Position numbers and translations under genes: made by a program. A stretch of DNA of 64,000 nt from Rhizobium sp. 007 (GTDB lineage Bacteria > Pseudomonadota > Alphaproteobacteria > Rhizobiales > Rhizobiaceae). Position 1 is the first letter of the stretch, and each line of letters begins with the position of its first letter. The stretch spans positions 248,001-312,000 of the forward strand of contig NZ_CP064187.1 in NCBI RefSeq assembly GCF_015353075.1, given 5' to 3'. The notes under the pieces were generated by a model. The model was not told the DNA's origin and ran no database searches. It saw nothing but the letters and a program-made list of their open reading frames with translations. Positions 52,989 to 62,641 of this stretch are shown here, in pieces.

Positions 52989-54599
52989 TCAGGCTTCAAG
53001 CCAGACGTATTCGGCAAAGGCATAGCCCATCTGGCCGCCCAGCGGGTTCGCTTCCAGGCCTTTGAGTTTGGCCGTGGTGGCATCGACGTTCGAAATATAA
53101 GCCGGAATGATCGTGCCAGCTTCTTGGGCGACCATAACCTGCATGTCGTTGTAGATGGCCTTTCTCCTGTCCTGGTCGAGCGAACCGCGCGCCTCGATCA
53201 GCATCTTGTCGAACTTCTCGGACTTGTACTGGCTCTCGTTCCACGGCGCTTCGGAAGCGTAGAGCAGCGAGAACAGGATGTCCGGTGTCGGGCGCGGATT
53301 AATGTTGCCGAAATGGACGGGGGCCTTCAGCCAATAATTGTCCCAATAACCGTCGGACGGAACGCGCTGGACGTCAAGCTTCATGCCGATTTCGGCACCG
53401 GCCGCCTGGATGATCATCGCCATGTCGATTGAGGAGGTCGCTGCGTCGGAGGCGATCACCGGGATGGACTGACCCAGAACGCCGGCCTTTTCGAAATGGA
53501 ACTTGGCCTTTTCGGGATCGAATGCGCGCGCCTTTAGGTCTGCATTATGATAAAAGTTCGCGGGCGACACCGGCTGGTCGTTGCCGACCTCAGCCAACCC
53601 CCGGAGCGCCGACTTGACGATCTGCTCGCGGTTGACGAGAGACTTCATGCCTTCGATGAAGTCCCGCTTGCTGCCAGGCTCCATGTCGAGCCGTATGTTG
53701 AGATCGGTGTAGTTGCCGGAAGTCGTCTTCGACAGCACGAAAGCGTCCCCCTGCGTCTCGACCAAGCGCATCGAGCGTGGATTGATCGAGGCGGCAAGAT
53801 GAATGTCACCCGAAAGCAGTGCGTTGACGCGTGCATTGTCGTCGCTGATGGCAAAATACTCGAAGGAGTCGACGTTCGGCCCCGACTTCCAGTAGTTCTT
53901 GTTCTTGACCCCGATCGACCGCACGCCGGGCTCGAAGGCTTCCTTGACGAAGGCGCCGGTGCCGTTTGCCTTCGAGAAATCGGTGGTGCCGTCGGCGACG
54001 ATCATGAAGTGGTGCATCGATAGGATGGTCGGCAGGTCCGCGTTCGCATCGGCGAGGGTGATCTCGACGGTCTGTTTGTCGACTGCCTTGAAGCCCGTCA
54101 TTTGGGCGGCGATTTTCGCGACCTTCGAACCGACCGCCGGGTCGAGATGGCGCTTCAGCGAAAAGATGACGTCCTCTGCCGTCAGCGGCTTGCCGTCGTG
54201 GAAAGTAACGCCGCTCTTGAGCTTGACGGTCCAGGTTTTTGCATCCTTGGATTCGATTGCTTCCGCAAGCTCCATTTGTGGGACGCCTGCCTGGTTGAGG
54301 AAGGTGAGGCGATTGTAAAAGGAGCAGCAACGGACATAGTCCGTCGAAAGCGATGCCTTGGCCGGGTCGAGCGTATCGGCGGTCGACGACGACCATCCCG
54401 CCGCCTTCAGCGCGCCGCCGGAAACCGGCGTGGCGGCGACCGCCCGCGAGGCGCGACCGAGGATGAGGCCGCCCGCCGACATCGCCACACCGCCGGCCAG
54501 CATCATGTGAAGCAATTCTCGACGCGTCGCGCCACGGCGGATGGCATTTTCGACCATCGTGTCGTCGGATGTGGTCCAGTTTGTGATCTTGTCGTTCAT
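52989..54599 (-). CDS. ABC transporter substrate-binding protein (family 5, Tat-exported)
   Basis: A 536-residue extracytoplasmic binding protein. It carries a twin-arginine signal (GATRRELLHMMLAGGVAMSA, cleaved near AVA-ATP). The mature protein has the SBP_bac_5 pattern (FSLKRHLDPAVGSKVAKIAA, then LLSGDIHLAASINPRS). It delivers an oligopeptide, opine or amine-type ligand to the DppBC permeases. The start at 54599 begins the signal; the longer frame is rejected. Tat export is unusual for the family but recurs in rhizobia. Confidence 0.92.
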   Translation of the reverse strand: MNDKITNWTTSDDTMVENAIRRGATRRELLHMMLAGGVAMSAGGLILGRASRAVAATPVSGGALKAAGWSSSTADTLDPAKASLSTDYVRCCSFYNRLTFLNQAGVPQMELAEAIESKDAKTWTVKLKSGVTFHDGKPLTAEDVIFSLKRHLDPAVGSKVAKIAAQMTGFKAVDKQTVEITLADANADLPTILSMHHFMIVADGTTDFSKANGTGAFVKEAFEPGVRSIGVKNKNYWKSGPNVDSFEYFAISDDNARVNALLSGDIHLAASINPRSMRLVETQGDAFVLSKTTSGNYTDLNIRLDMEPGSKRDFIEGMKSLVNREQIVKSALRGLAEVGNDQPVSPANFYHNADLKARAFDPEKAKFHFEKAGVLGQSIPVIASDAATSSIDMAMIIQAAGAEIGMKLDVQRVPSDGYWDNYWLKAPVHFGNINPRPTPDILFSLLYASEAPWNESQYKSEKFDKMLIEARGSLDQDRRKAIYNDMQVMVAQEAGTIIPAYISNVDATTAKLKGLEANPLGGQMGYAFAEYVWLEA

Positions 54600-54672
54600 G
54601 GCATTCCCCTTTTCGTGGTTTGATTGGCAGGTCTTTTTCTTGGTGCGGAGTTCAGTCTCGCGTTCAAGATCC

Positions 54673-55389
54673 TCATTCACCCCGCGCAGCGGCCACTGCG
54701 TTGGCGAGGCCGGCCATGGAGGTGAAGTGGTAGTCGGGCTCGGTGAATTTGGCCGGCTCAATGGTGCCGCCATATCCTTTCTGTCCGTGGCGTCGCTCGA
54801 TCCAACAATTACTGATCCCTAGCTCCCGCGAAATCCCGATATCGTGGTACTGGCTTTGGGCAACATGCAGGATTTCGTGCTTTGAACTTCCTTCAGAGGC
54901 TACGAAGTCGAAAACATTCTCGAAGAAGGCGGGGTCGGGCTTTTCAGTGCCAGTGTCATCGGCGGTAAAGGCGGCGTAAAACGGGCTTCCCAGTTCCTTG
55001 GCGAAGAAATCGAAGGCCCAACGACGTGCATTGGTCATGGCCACCAGGCGGTAGTCCTTGCCGAGCTGTGCCAGTGCTTCGGCGCTGTCGCTAAAGGCTT
55101 TCCAGCGTTTTGCGGAATCGCGCAGCCGCTCGCCGTATTTCCGCTCGACCGGCAGGCCGAGCTTTGGCGCGATCGCCAGATAGACGCGAACGAGATCATC
55201 CGGGAAGAGGTCGGCATCCCTGGAGTAGCGCGCTGCTCGGTAAAGGCTCAGCGCCTCTTCACCGTCGATGGCGACGCCCCCGTCAGCGGCGATGCCGGCG
55301 AGACACTCCGTAAGACCGCCCTCGAAATCAATCAGCGTGCCGACGACATCGAAGGTCAGATACTTGAAGTCTGGAAGGCTCTTGCGCAT
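54673..55389 (-). CDS. HAD-superfamily hydrolase (haloacid dehalogenase type II-like)
   Basis: A 238-residue HAD protein. Motif I is LTFDVVGTLIDF (nucleophile Asp), motif II VAMTNARRW, motif III Lys in GTEKPDPAFF, and motif IV HVAQSQYHDIGIS. It lacks the SSN-x-W-D motif of true L-2-haloacid dehalogenases, so dehalogenation is doubtful. It lies between aminotransferase and transporter genes in one operon, so it may act on a phosphate or other ester in the pathway. The ATG at 55389 has GGGGA upstream. Confidence 0.85.
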   Translation of the reverse strand: MRKSLPDFKYLTFDVVGTLIDFEGGLTECLAGIAADGGVAIDGEEALSLYRAARYSRDADLFPDDLVRVYLAIAPKLGLPVERKYGERLRDSAKRWKAFSDSAEALAQLGKDYRLVAMTNARRWAFDFFAKELGSPFYAAFTADDTGTEKPDPAFFENVFDFVASEGSSKHEILHVAQSQYHDIGISRELGISNCWIERRHGQKGYGGTIEPAKFTEPDYHFTSMAGLANAVAAARGE

Positions 55390-55627
55390 TTGCAAATCCC
55401 CAGTTCTCGGCCTTCCAAGGGAGGGCCGGCTACGTGAAGAAGGATATTCTGTTCCCTGGCGGGATGATGTTCCCGCTCTTGGTGAAAAAGGCACATGCTC
55501 CTGGGATCCGGCCTTTTTCTGGAATTGAGTTTGGCAGCTGTCCCAAACCAGAGTCTCCGAAATTACGCCGCTGCGCGGCACAAAATACCGAAGATGACGG
55601 TTCCGCGACATTTTACGATCGGCATTC

Positions 55628-57007
55628 TCAGCCCATAAGGGCGCGCCGGACATCGGTGTCCGCGAGCGTCTCGTCGAGCGTCTGCCGCGTGCGTTCGACG
55701 ATTGCGTCGATTTCCGCTTCCGTGCAGCAGAGCGGGGGGGCGTAGCCGAGCACGCCATGGGTGAAGGCGCGGATGACGAGACCGTTGTTCCAGGCACGGT
55801 CAAAGATGCGGCGTGCCGGCTCGGCGTCAGCCGGCAAGGGTGTCTTGCGCTCTTTGTCGACGACGAGCTCGACGGCAGCCAGCATCCCGCGGCCGCGGAC
55901 ATCGCCGACGAGGGGATGATCCTTCAGGCTCTCAAGCCCGGCCATCAGGCGCGCTCCTGCCTTCCGGCCGTTTTCGAGCAGGCCGCCCTCGTAGAGCCGC
56001 AGAACCTCAAGGCCGACGGCGGCGCTGACGGGATGGGCCGAATAGGTATAGCCATGCCCGACAGCAGACGTGCCGGCGCCGTCGGCGATCGTCTGGTAGA
56101 CATGTTCGGACATGAAGAGGGCACCCATCGGCACGTAGCCGGAGGTGAGGCCTTTGGCGACCGTCAGGAAGTCCGGCACGATTTCGTCCTCTGAGCAGGC
56201 AAACAGCGGGCCGGTGCGGCCGAAGGCGGTGATGACTTCATCGGCGACAAAGAGGATATCGAGATCGCGGCAGAGGTCGCGCATCGCCTTCATCCAGCCT
56301 CTGGGTGGCACGAGCACGCCGCCCGAGCCCTGGATCGGTTCGGCATAGAATGCCGCAACGCGATCGGCGCCGCCCAACTCTTCGATCTTCTGTTTCAATG
56401 CGGCAACAGAGGCAGCGATGATGGCCTCAGGGTTAGGGCCGGCGGGGTTTCGATAAGCATAGTGGGAGGGAATCTTGTGCTGCCAGTCGAAGGGCAGGCC
56501 GAAACCGGCATGAAAGGCTGGCAGGGCCGTCAGGCCGGCTCCAACTGTCGAGGAGCCGTGATAGCCCTGTTCGACTGAGATGAACTGGTCTTTCCCGGGC
56601 CGTCCGCGCGCATTCCAATAGTAGCGGATGAAACGGATCGTGCTGTCGACGGCATCCGAACCGCCGAGCGTGAAATAGACATGGTTGAGGTCGCCTGGCG
56701 CGCGCTCGGCGAGTTCGGCAGCGAGCCGGATTGCCGGCTCGGAGCCGAGGCCGAAATAGGCGGTCGCGTAAGGAAGCTCCCGCATCTGCCTTGCCGCGGC
56801 CTCGACGATGCTGTCATGGCCATAGCCCGCATTGACGCACCACAGGCCGGCAAAGCCGTCGATCAATTGCTTGCCGCTCGCATCGGTGACGGTTGCGCCG
56901 GAGGCGGATGCGAGAACCCGCACGCCCAGATTTTCGTGGCTGCGATAGGAGGCGACCGGATGAACGAGGTGCGCGCGGTCGAGTTCGATCAGGGAATTGC
57001 TAAACAT
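55628..57007 (-). CDS. Class III (omega) aminotransferase
   Basis: A 459-residue PLP enzyme of the putrescine/beta-alanine:pyruvate type. N-terminal YRSHENLGVRVLASASGATV and DGFAGLWCVNAGYGHD are followed by the PLP-Asp in FVADEVITAFGRTG and the Schiff-base Lys in LTVAKGLTSGYVPMGAL. It moves a terminal amino group to pyruvate or 2-oxoglutarate, giving an aldehyde for the dehydrogenases encoded nearby. It starts 13 bp after the GNAT gene ends, so it is co-transcribed. Confidence 0.92.
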   Translation of the reverse strand: MFSNSLIELDRAHLVHPVASYRSHENLGVRVLASASGATVTDASGKQLIDGFAGLWCVNAGYGHDSIVEAAARQMRELPYATAYFGLGSEPAIRLAAELAERAPGDLNHVYFTLGGSDAVDSTIRFIRYYWNARGRPGKDQFISVEQGYHGSSTVGAGLTALPAFHAGFGLPFDWQHKIPSHYAYRNPAGPNPEAIIAASVAALKQKIEELGGADRVAAFYAEPIQGSGGVLVPPRGWMKAMRDLCRDLDILFVADEVITAFGRTGPLFACSEDEIVPDFLTVAKGLTSGYVPMGALFMSEHVYQTIADGAGTSAVGHGYTYSAHPVSAAVGLEVLRLYEGGLLENGRKAGARLMAGLESLKDHPLVGDVRGRGMLAAVELVVDKERKTPLPADAEPARRIFDRAWNNGLVIRAFTHGVLGYAPPLCCTEAEIDAIVERTRQTLDETLADTDVRRALMG

Positions 57008-57020
57008 GACGGTCTCCAGG

Positions 57021-57857
57021 TCAGCCTAGGGCTTGGTTGGCGAGGGCAAAAGTGGCGGCAGCACGATCTGCGAGGTGGTGGATCTGCGGCTTGGCCATGG
57101 CGATGCCGCCGCCGACGTGGGCGAGGCCTAGTTCCACGAGCCAGGGCGAAAGGTTGCTGTCATCGGTAGTGTCGACCCTGAGGAAGCGTCCCGGTCGCTT
57201 CGCAATGAAATGTCTGACGAGTGCTTTGGCATCGGTGAGACTGGCGGCGACGACGGGGCCAATCACTTCTCCGCGGCCGAAGGTGCGAAGTGCTGCGTAA
57301 CCGGAAACGCGGCCGTCTCGACGGATGACGGCGAACTCGCCAACCCCGGCGACATAGCTGATGAGCCGCTCACGATCGGCGCCGAAAGCGACACGGTCCA
57401 GTTCGGCGATCGCAGGAAGGTCGGTGGCGGCCGCGTCCTGGGTTTCCGTTGGCACGGCGATCTCTCCGACAATGCCTTGGTGCTGCATGACGATGCCGAT
57501 CTCACAAAAGCCAAGCTTTTTGTAGAGAGGCAGGCCTTCGGCCGTCGCCACGAGCCTCAGCGGCCTGTCTGCCGCGATCTGGAATGCAGCGTCCATGAGC
57601 CTGCGGCCAAGACCGCGGCCGCGCATCGCCTCGTTGACGATAACCATGTTGATTGTCGCACACTCCGCCCGATATGGCGTCATGAGCACGGTGCCGACGA
57701 CCTGTCCGTTCTCGACCGCTACGAGCCCTTCGCTGAGCGCCAGTGCCATCTGCCAGTCTTCCGGCCGGTGCGGCCAGCCTGCCTGCCGAGAGAGGTTGAC
57801 GGCAGCCCCAAGGTGTTCGGGGCCGAACGTCACAAGGTCGATCTGACTTGCTTGCAT
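57021..57857 (-). CDS. Two-domain GNAT acetyltransferase
   Basis: A 278-residue protein. Residues ~1-130 form a GNAT domain with the acetyl-CoA loop MRGRGLGRRLMDAAF and a C-terminal EGLPLYKKLGFCE. The second half (GYAALRTFGRGEVIGPVVAA) is the GNAT-like domain found in members such as those linked to polyamine or amino acid detoxification. It is the first gene of the seven-gene minus-strand operon. It may acetylate the imported amine. The ATG at 57857 has AAGGA upstream. Confidence 0.85.
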   Translation of the reverse strand: MQASQIDLVTFGPEHLGAAVNLSRQAGWPHRPEDWQMALALSEGLVAVENGQVVGTVLMTPYRAECATINMVIVNEAMRGRGLGRRLMDAAFQIAADRPLRLVATAEGLPLYKKLGFCEIGIVMQHQGIVGEIAVPTETQDAAATDLPAIAELDRVAFGADRERLISYVAGVGEFAVIRRDGRVSGYAALRTFGRGEVIGPVVAASLTDAKALVRHFIAKRPGRFLRVDTTDDSNLSPWLVELGLAHVGGGIAMAKPQIHHLADRAAATFALANQALG

Positions 57858-58170
57858 TGGAATGTCCTTCGTTTCTGCTCGCAAGTGTGAGGCAGTGTCG
57901 GCCGGAAGATCGTCTGAAGGACACGGCCCGGACGGTATCTTATGGCTTTGCAGCCGCATGCCGCCGCATCTTATGCTGGCTGGGACACGCGCGAGAGATG
58001 CGTTGTCCCAGAAGAGAGCGCAAACCGCACCCAAGGCGCACAACCTTCTGCCAAAGCCGGCTTTGGATACGAAAGAATCTGCTTTGATCGTTCGGATTTC
58101 AGTCGAGCTGCAGGATCAAGCTGGGCCTATGATGGCTGCAGATGAAACCGCCACAGTTTAGGATCAGGTC
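57858..58170. promoter_or_regulatory. Divergent promoter region
   Basis: A 313-bp gap between the minus-strand operon (GNAT first) and the plus-strand HAD/oxidase pair. Only short shadow frames are present. It must contain both promoters; no clear operator palindrome was found. Confidence 0.5.
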
Positions 58171-58839
58171 ATGACTCACTTCCGCCCGAAATACATCACC
58201 TTCGACTGCTACGGCACGCTGACCAACTTCCAGATGGCGGAAGCGGCGCGCGATCTTTACGGCGAAGAGCTCGACGAGCCGCACATGGCTGAGTTCATCA
58301 AGAACTTTGCCGCCTACCGTCTCGACGAGATCCTCGGCGATTGGAAACCGTACAACGAGGTGGTTCACAATTCGCTTGAGCGGACCTGCAAGCGCAACGG
58401 CATAAAATTCCACGAGGCAGCCGCGCAGATGGTCTACGAGCGCGTGCCGACCTGGGGGCCGCATCCGGATGTACCGGAAGGTCTTGCCAGGGTTGCCAAG
58501 GAAATTCCGCTGGTCATCCTTTCCAACGCGATGAATTCACAGATCATGTCGAATGTCGAAAAGCTCGGCGCACCATTTCATGCCGTCTATACCGCCGAGC
58601 AGGCGCAATCCTACAAGCCACGCTTCAAGGGCTTCGAATACATGCTTGATATGCTGGGCTGCGGGCCTGAGGACATTCTTCACTGCTCGTCCTCATTCCG
58701 CTACGACCTGATGTCGGCGCACGATCTCGGTATCAGGAACAAGGTTTGGGTCAATCGCGGCCACGAGCCAGCCAACCCCTATTACGGCTATGTCGAAATC
58801 CCGGATATCTCGGGCCTGCCTGGCGTCGTCGGGCTCTGA
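58171..58839 (+). CDS. HAD-superfamily hydrolase (haloacid dehalogenase type II-like), second copy
   Basis: A 222-residue HAD protein. Motif I is YITFDCYGTLTNFQ, motif II VILSNAMNSQ, and the Lys is in SYKPRFKGFEYM. The later HCSSSFRYDLMSAHDLG replaces the dehalogenase SSN-x-W-D motif. It differs clearly from the HAD gene at 54673, so the two are not a recent duplication. It overlaps in function with neither yet; it is followed 7 bp on by the oxidase. Confidence 0.85.
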   Translation: MTHFRPKYITFDCYGTLTNFQMAEAARDLYGEELDEPHMAEFIKNFAAYRLDEILGDWKPYNEVVHNSLERTCKRNGIKFHEAAAQMVYERVPTWGPHPDVPEGLARVAKEIPLVILSNAMNSQIMSNVEKLGAPFHAVYTAEQAQSYKPRFKGFEYMLDMLGCGPEDILHCSSSFRYDLMSAHDLGIRNKVWVNRGHEPANPYYGYVEIPDISGLPGVVGL

Positions 58840-58846
58840 CGGGGAC

Positions 58847-60127
58847 ATGGCGATGAAGTTCAAATCCTACTGGCACGACACGGCGCCCACCTTTCAAGGC
58901 GCCGTGCAAGGCCCTGTCGAGGGACATTATGACGTCGCCGTCATCGGCGCCGGCTTCACCGGGCTTGCCGCGGCGCGCCACCTTGCGAAAGCGGGCGCCA
59001 AGGTCGTGGTGCTGGAGGCGGAACGGATTGGCTGGGGGGCATCAGGACGCAATGGCGGACACCTCAATAACGGCCTTGCTCACAGTTTCCTGTCCGCCAA
59101 GGCTGCACTCGGCGTGGAGCGGGCCGTCGCACTCTATAAGGCGTTCGACGATTCCATCGACACGATCGAGGCGATTGTCGCCGAGGAGGGGATCCACTGC
59201 GACTTCCGTCGCGCGGGAAAACTGAAGCTCGCGTCCAAGCCGCAGCATTTCGATGCCATTGCCCGCAATTTCGAGGCTGTCCACGCCGAGGTTGATCCGG
59301 ACACGGCACTTCTGACTGCGGCTGATCTCAAGGGTGAAATCGGCTCGCCTTTTCATGGCGCCATGCTGTCGAAAAAGAGCGCGATGATGCATATGGGACG
59401 CTATGTCGTGGGGCTTGCCGATGCCGCCGCTCGCCATGGCGCGATCACCTTCGAAAAGGCAGCGGTGACCGATCATCGGCAGGGTAACGGACGGCACAGC
59501 CTGACGACGGCTCGGGGGACAGTGACGGCCGATCACGTTCTCGTGGCGACAGGTGCTTACTCGCCTCCGATCTTCGGCTACTTCCGCCGCAGGATCGTTT
59601 CGGTCGGCAGCTTCATTATCGCCACGCGCCCGCTGACCGATGCCGAAATTGCAGCGACGATGCCTGGAAACCGGACCTGCGTGACGTCGATGAATATCGG
59701 CAACTATTTCCGGCTGGCGCCCGATAAACGGCTGATCTTCGGCGGCCGCGCGCGGTTTTCGGCGACATCCGACCAGAGTTCGGATGCAAAGAGCGGAGAA
59801 ATCCTCCAGGCGAACCTGCTTCAGATTTTTCCACAACTTTCGGGCGTTGAGATCGACTATTGCTGGGGCGGGCTCGTCGATATGACCAAGGACCGTTATC
59901 CGCGTGCCGGTTACGTCGATGGTGTCTGGTTCGCCATGGGCTATTCCGGCCACGGGGCACAGCTGTCCACGCATCTCGGCATGATCATGGCCGACGCCAT
60001 CCTCGGCAAGGCTGATCGCAACCCGATCAAGGGCCTCGACTGGCCAGCCGTTCCTGGCCACTTCGGCAAACCCTGGTTCCTGCCGTTGGTCGGCCTGTAC
60101 TACAAGACGCTGGACCGGTTTCAATAG
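58847..60127 (+). CDS. PuuB-like FAD oxidoreductase
   Basis: A 426-residue DAO-family flavoprotein of the gamma-glutamylputrescine oxidase type. The FAD motif is YDVAVIGAGFTGLAAARHLAK, then WGASGRNGGHLNNG and, at the C-terminus, DYCWGGLVDMTKDRYPRAG and MGYSGHGAQLSTHLG. It oxidises a secondary or primary amine to an aldehyde or imine. It is co-transcribed with the HAD gene 7 bp upstream. An intrinsic terminator follows. Substrate probably related to the transporter and aminotransferase nearby, but unproven. Confidence 0.9.
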   Translation: MAMKFKSYWHDTAPTFQGAVQGPVEGHYDVAVIGAGFTGLAAARHLAKAGAKVVVLEAERIGWGASGRNGGHLNNGLAHSFLSAKAALGVERAVALYKAFDDSIDTIEAIVAEEGIHCDFRRAGKLKLASKPQHFDAIARNFEAVHAEVDPDTALLTAADLKGEIGSPFHGAMLSKKSAMMHMGRYVVGLADAAARHGAITFEKAAVTDHRQGNGRHSLTTARGTVTADHVLVATGAYSPPIFGYFRRRIVSVGSFIIATRPLTDAEIAATMPGNRTCVTSMNIGNYFRLAPDKRLIFGGRARFSATSDQSSDAKSGEILQANLLQIFPQLSGVEIDYCWGGLVDMTKDRYPRAGYVDGVWFAMGYSGHGAQLSTHLGMIMADAILGKADRNPIKGLDWPAVPGHFGKPWFLPLVGLYYKTLDRFQ

Positions 60128-60167
60128 CAAAGATCAGCGAGAAACGAGAAGGTGCATTCTAAGTTAG

Positions 60168-60197
60168 CTGCGGATTCATAGGAATCCACGCAGTTTT
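60168..60197 (+). terminator. Intrinsic terminator after the oxidase
   Basis: CTGCGGATTC, loop ATAG, GAATCCACGCAG (short bulge), then TTTTCG. Confidence 0.65.
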
Positions 60198-60229
60198 CGT
60201 AGCATCCGCCGACCTTCTGTCGCTAGGAC

Positions 60230-60619
60230 TTACTCGACGCGCAGCACCAGGCCGGTCGCATCGGTGACGAAGGTGCCTTTGGTTTGGTCAAGCATCACCA
60301 GGGCATTGCCAAACGGATCACGAACGACGGCGCAACGGCCGATCGGGATGTCGAACGGCTTCTTGATGATCGTGCCGCCCGCTTCGACGAAGCGCTCCAG
60401 CGCGGCGTCGACACTGTCCACAAGTAGGTCCACCTCGGGACCCAGATCGGTATGCAGGACAAGCTCCGTGTCCGTTCCTGGCATTCCCAACCCAGCTGCC
60501 TCTGGCGATCTCCAGAGAAGCGGATGCCCAAGGGCTTCGGAGTAGAACCCCAGAGCGGCGTCCAGGTCCGCCACCTTGAGCATCACGCAATCGATCTTGT
60601 GGAACAGTGGTCCGCTCAT
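60230..60619 (-). CDS. VOC-family protein
   Basis: A 129-residue glyoxalase-fold protein: IDCVMLKVADLDAALGFYSE, then LWRSPEAAGLGMPGTDTEL, LLVDSVDAALERFVEAGGT, and VRDPFGNALVMLD. Its ATG at 60619 overlaps the stop of the zinc-ribbon gene (ATGA), so it is translationally coupled. Function is unassigned. Confidence 0.85.
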   Translation of the reverse strand: MSGPLFHKIDCVMLKVADLDAALGFYSEALGHPLLWRSPEAAGLGMPGTDTELVLHTDLGPEVDLLVDSVDAALERFVEAGGTIIKKPFDIPIGRCAVVRDPFGNALVMLDQTKGTFVTDATGLVLRVE

Positions 60620-60954
60620 AGCACTTCCGGCGTATGTGGTGGGTTCGGCAGATAGGTATGGATGAGCGTGTCGAACAGCTCGCAGCCGAGGACTTCACCA
60701 TCCTCGGTGAATCTGCTGCGGCATCGACAGCGCTGGCGGCCGTTCCCGTCGCGGCCGTGCTTCACGACATCGGTATGGCCGCAAAAGGAACACCTGCGGT
60801 TCTCGAGCACCATCTGGGTCCGGCGTTCGATGGAAATGTCACCGAGTCGAGCACGAGCCAAGCGCCGCAGCAGTTCGGAAAGGTCGAGGCTTTGCGCCGG
60901 ATCAAGTTGCTCCGCCACGCTCGCCTTCAGCCTCTCGACCTCCAGATCGTCCAT
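60616..60954 (-). CDS. Zinc-ribbon protein, probable truncated transposase
   Basis: A 112-residue protein. A helical N-terminus (LDPAQSLDLSELLRRLARAR) precedes a zinc ribbon, NRRCSFCGHTDVVKHGRDGN, then QRCRCRSRFTEDGEVLG. The CxxCG...GxQRCRC layout is that of IS1/IS1595-type transposase N-termini. The catalytic domain is absent; the frame ends in 20 unrelated residues and abuts the VOC gene. A remnant is likely, though a small regulatory protein is possible. Confidence 0.55.
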   Translation of the reverse strand: MDDLEVERLKASVAEQLDPAQSLDLSELLRRLARARLGDISIERRTQMVLENRRCSFCGHTDVVKHGRDGNGRQRCRCRSRFTEDGEVLGCELFDTLIHTYLPNPPHTPEVL

Positions 60955-61106
60955 TTTGCCGCTCCAAAAGCGGCCGCAACACTACGCTCCAGCCCGTTCC
61001 GGAGCAACCGAATCGGCTGAATCCACAGCTACGCAAATTGCGTCAATGAGACAGGGCGCCAGGCTGAGTTCACCGGCGCCCGTCTCCATTCGCTCTCACC
61101 GGTTGG

Positions 61107-62564
61107 TCAGGCGAGCCCGCCGATGTGAAAGCTTTTCATTTCGAGATATTCCTCGATGCCGCATTGCGCGCCCTCCCGGCCAAGGCCGGACTGTTTGACG
61201 CCGCCGAAGGGAGCGACCTCGGTCGAAATGGCCCCTGTATTCAGGCCGATCATGCCGAATTCGAGTGCTTCGCCGACACGCCAGGAGCGTTTCAGGCTCT
61301 CTGTGTAGAAATAGGCCGCAAGGCCGAAAGGCGTGGCGTTGGCAATGACGATTGCCTCTTCCTCGCTGTCGAAACGGAAAAGCGGGGCAACAGGTCCGAA
61401 GGTCTCTTCGCTGGCAAGCTGCATGTCTGTCGTCGCACCGCCAAGCACCATAGGTGCGGCATATTGATCGCCTGCCGGCATGGAGCCCGCGGTGGTGAGG
61501 ATCTTTGCTCCCTTTTTTACCGCATCGTCCACGTGACGATTGATCTTCTCGATCGCCGCCTTGTTGATCATCGGCCCGATATCCGTGCCGGCATCCGTGC
61601 CGGCCCCAACCTTCATGGCCGATACGCGCGCGCAAAGTTTGGCGGCAAAGGCCTCGTAGACACCCGACTGGACGAGAAGGCGGTTGGCGCAGACGCAGGT
61701 CTGCCCGCCATTGCGGAATTTCGATGCGATTGCGCCTTCCACGGCAAGATCGAGATCGGCATCGTCAAAGATGATGAAGGGCGCATTGCCGCCGAGTTCG
61801 AGGCTGAGCCGCTTGACGCTGTCGGCTGCGCCGCGCATCAGCAGCGAGCCGACGCGGGTCGAGCCGGTGAAAGAGATCTTGCGGACGGTCTGGTTCGCCA
61901 TCAGTTCGTCGCCGATGGCGGCCGGCATGCCTGTGACGATATTGATCACGCCCTTGGGGATGCCGGCGCGCTCAGCCAGGACCCCAAGGGCTAGTGCCGA
62001 ATAGGGGGTCAGGTCCGATGGCTTGACGACGACCGTGCAGCCTGCGGCGAGCGCCGGCCCCACCTTGCGGGTGATCATCGCATTGGGAAAATTCCACGGC
62101 GTGATGATCGCCGACACGCCGACAGGCTCCTTCAGAACGACGATCCGTCGGTCGGCCGTCGGGGAGGGAATGGTCGTTCCGCCGATGCGGCGCGCCTCCT
62201 CGGAGAACCATTTGATGAACGAGGCGCCGTAGCGGATTTCGCCGCGCGCCTCCGTGAGCGGCTTGCCCTGCTCCCGGGTGAGGATCAGCGCCAGATCCTC
62301 GATATTTTCGAGCATCAGATCGTGCCAGGCCTCCAGCAACGCGGCACGCTCGGCATTGGTCTTTGCGCGCCACGGACCAAAGGCCTTTTCCGCCGCGGTG
62401 ATTGCCGCCCTCGTATCGGCTCCGTCCATGTCGGGCACCGTGCCCAGCACATGCTGCGTCGCCGGGTCGATCACCTCGATCGTGCACCCGGCTGCCGCCC
62501 CGCGCCATTCACCGTCGATCAGCCCTTTTTGGCGAAGCAGGCTGCTATCTTTCAATCCGTTCAT
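61107..62564 (-). CDS. gabD: NAD(P)-dependent succinate-semialdehyde dehydrogenase
   Basis: A 485-residue aldehyde dehydrogenase of the SSADH type. The Glu is in LELGGNAPFIIFDDADLD and the catalytic Cys in FRNGGQTCVCANRLLVQ. ITPWNFPNAMITRKVGPALA and the end PFGGVKQSGLGREGA are GabD-typical. It converts succinate semialdehyde to succinate, the natural exit of omega-amine breakdown. The ATG at 62564 is preferred (GAGG upstream) over 62579. GabD versus other semialdehyde preference is by similarity only. Confidence 0.88.
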   Translation of the reverse strand: MNGLKDSSLLRQKGLIDGEWRGAAAGCTIEVIDPATQHVLGTVPDMDGADTRAAITAAEKAFGPWRAKTNAERAALLEAWHDLMLENIEDLALILTREQGKPLTEARGEIRYGASFIKWFSEEARRIGGTTIPSPTADRRIVVLKEPVGVSAIITPWNFPNAMITRKVGPALAAGCTVVVKPSDLTPYSALALGVLAERAGIPKGVINIVTGMPAAIGDELMANQTVRKISFTGSTRVGSLLMRGAADSVKRLSLELGGNAPFIIFDDADLDLAVEGAIASKFRNGGQTCVCANRLLVQSGVYEAFAAKLCARVSAMKVGAGTDAGTDIGPMINKAAIEKINRHVDDAVKKGAKILTTAGSMPAGDQYAAPMVLGGATTDMQLASEETFGPVAPLFRFDSEEEAIVIANATPFGLAAYFYTESLKRSWRVGEALEFGMIGLNTGAISTEVAPFGGVKQSGLGREGAQCGIEEYLEMKSFHIGGLA

Positions 62565-62641
62565 TCCATCCTCTTTCATCAGAGCATTCCGTTTCTACAA
62601 TTCCGATCGCAAAGCCGCTGCGTACTTTTGCTGGAATTGCT

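Noticed and set aside
54673..58839. Pair of true haloacid dehalogenases
   Set aside because: Both keep the HAD nucleophile and Lys but lack the Ser-Ser-Asn-x-Trp-Asp motif of L-2-haloacid dehalogenases; only the general HAD assignment is kept.
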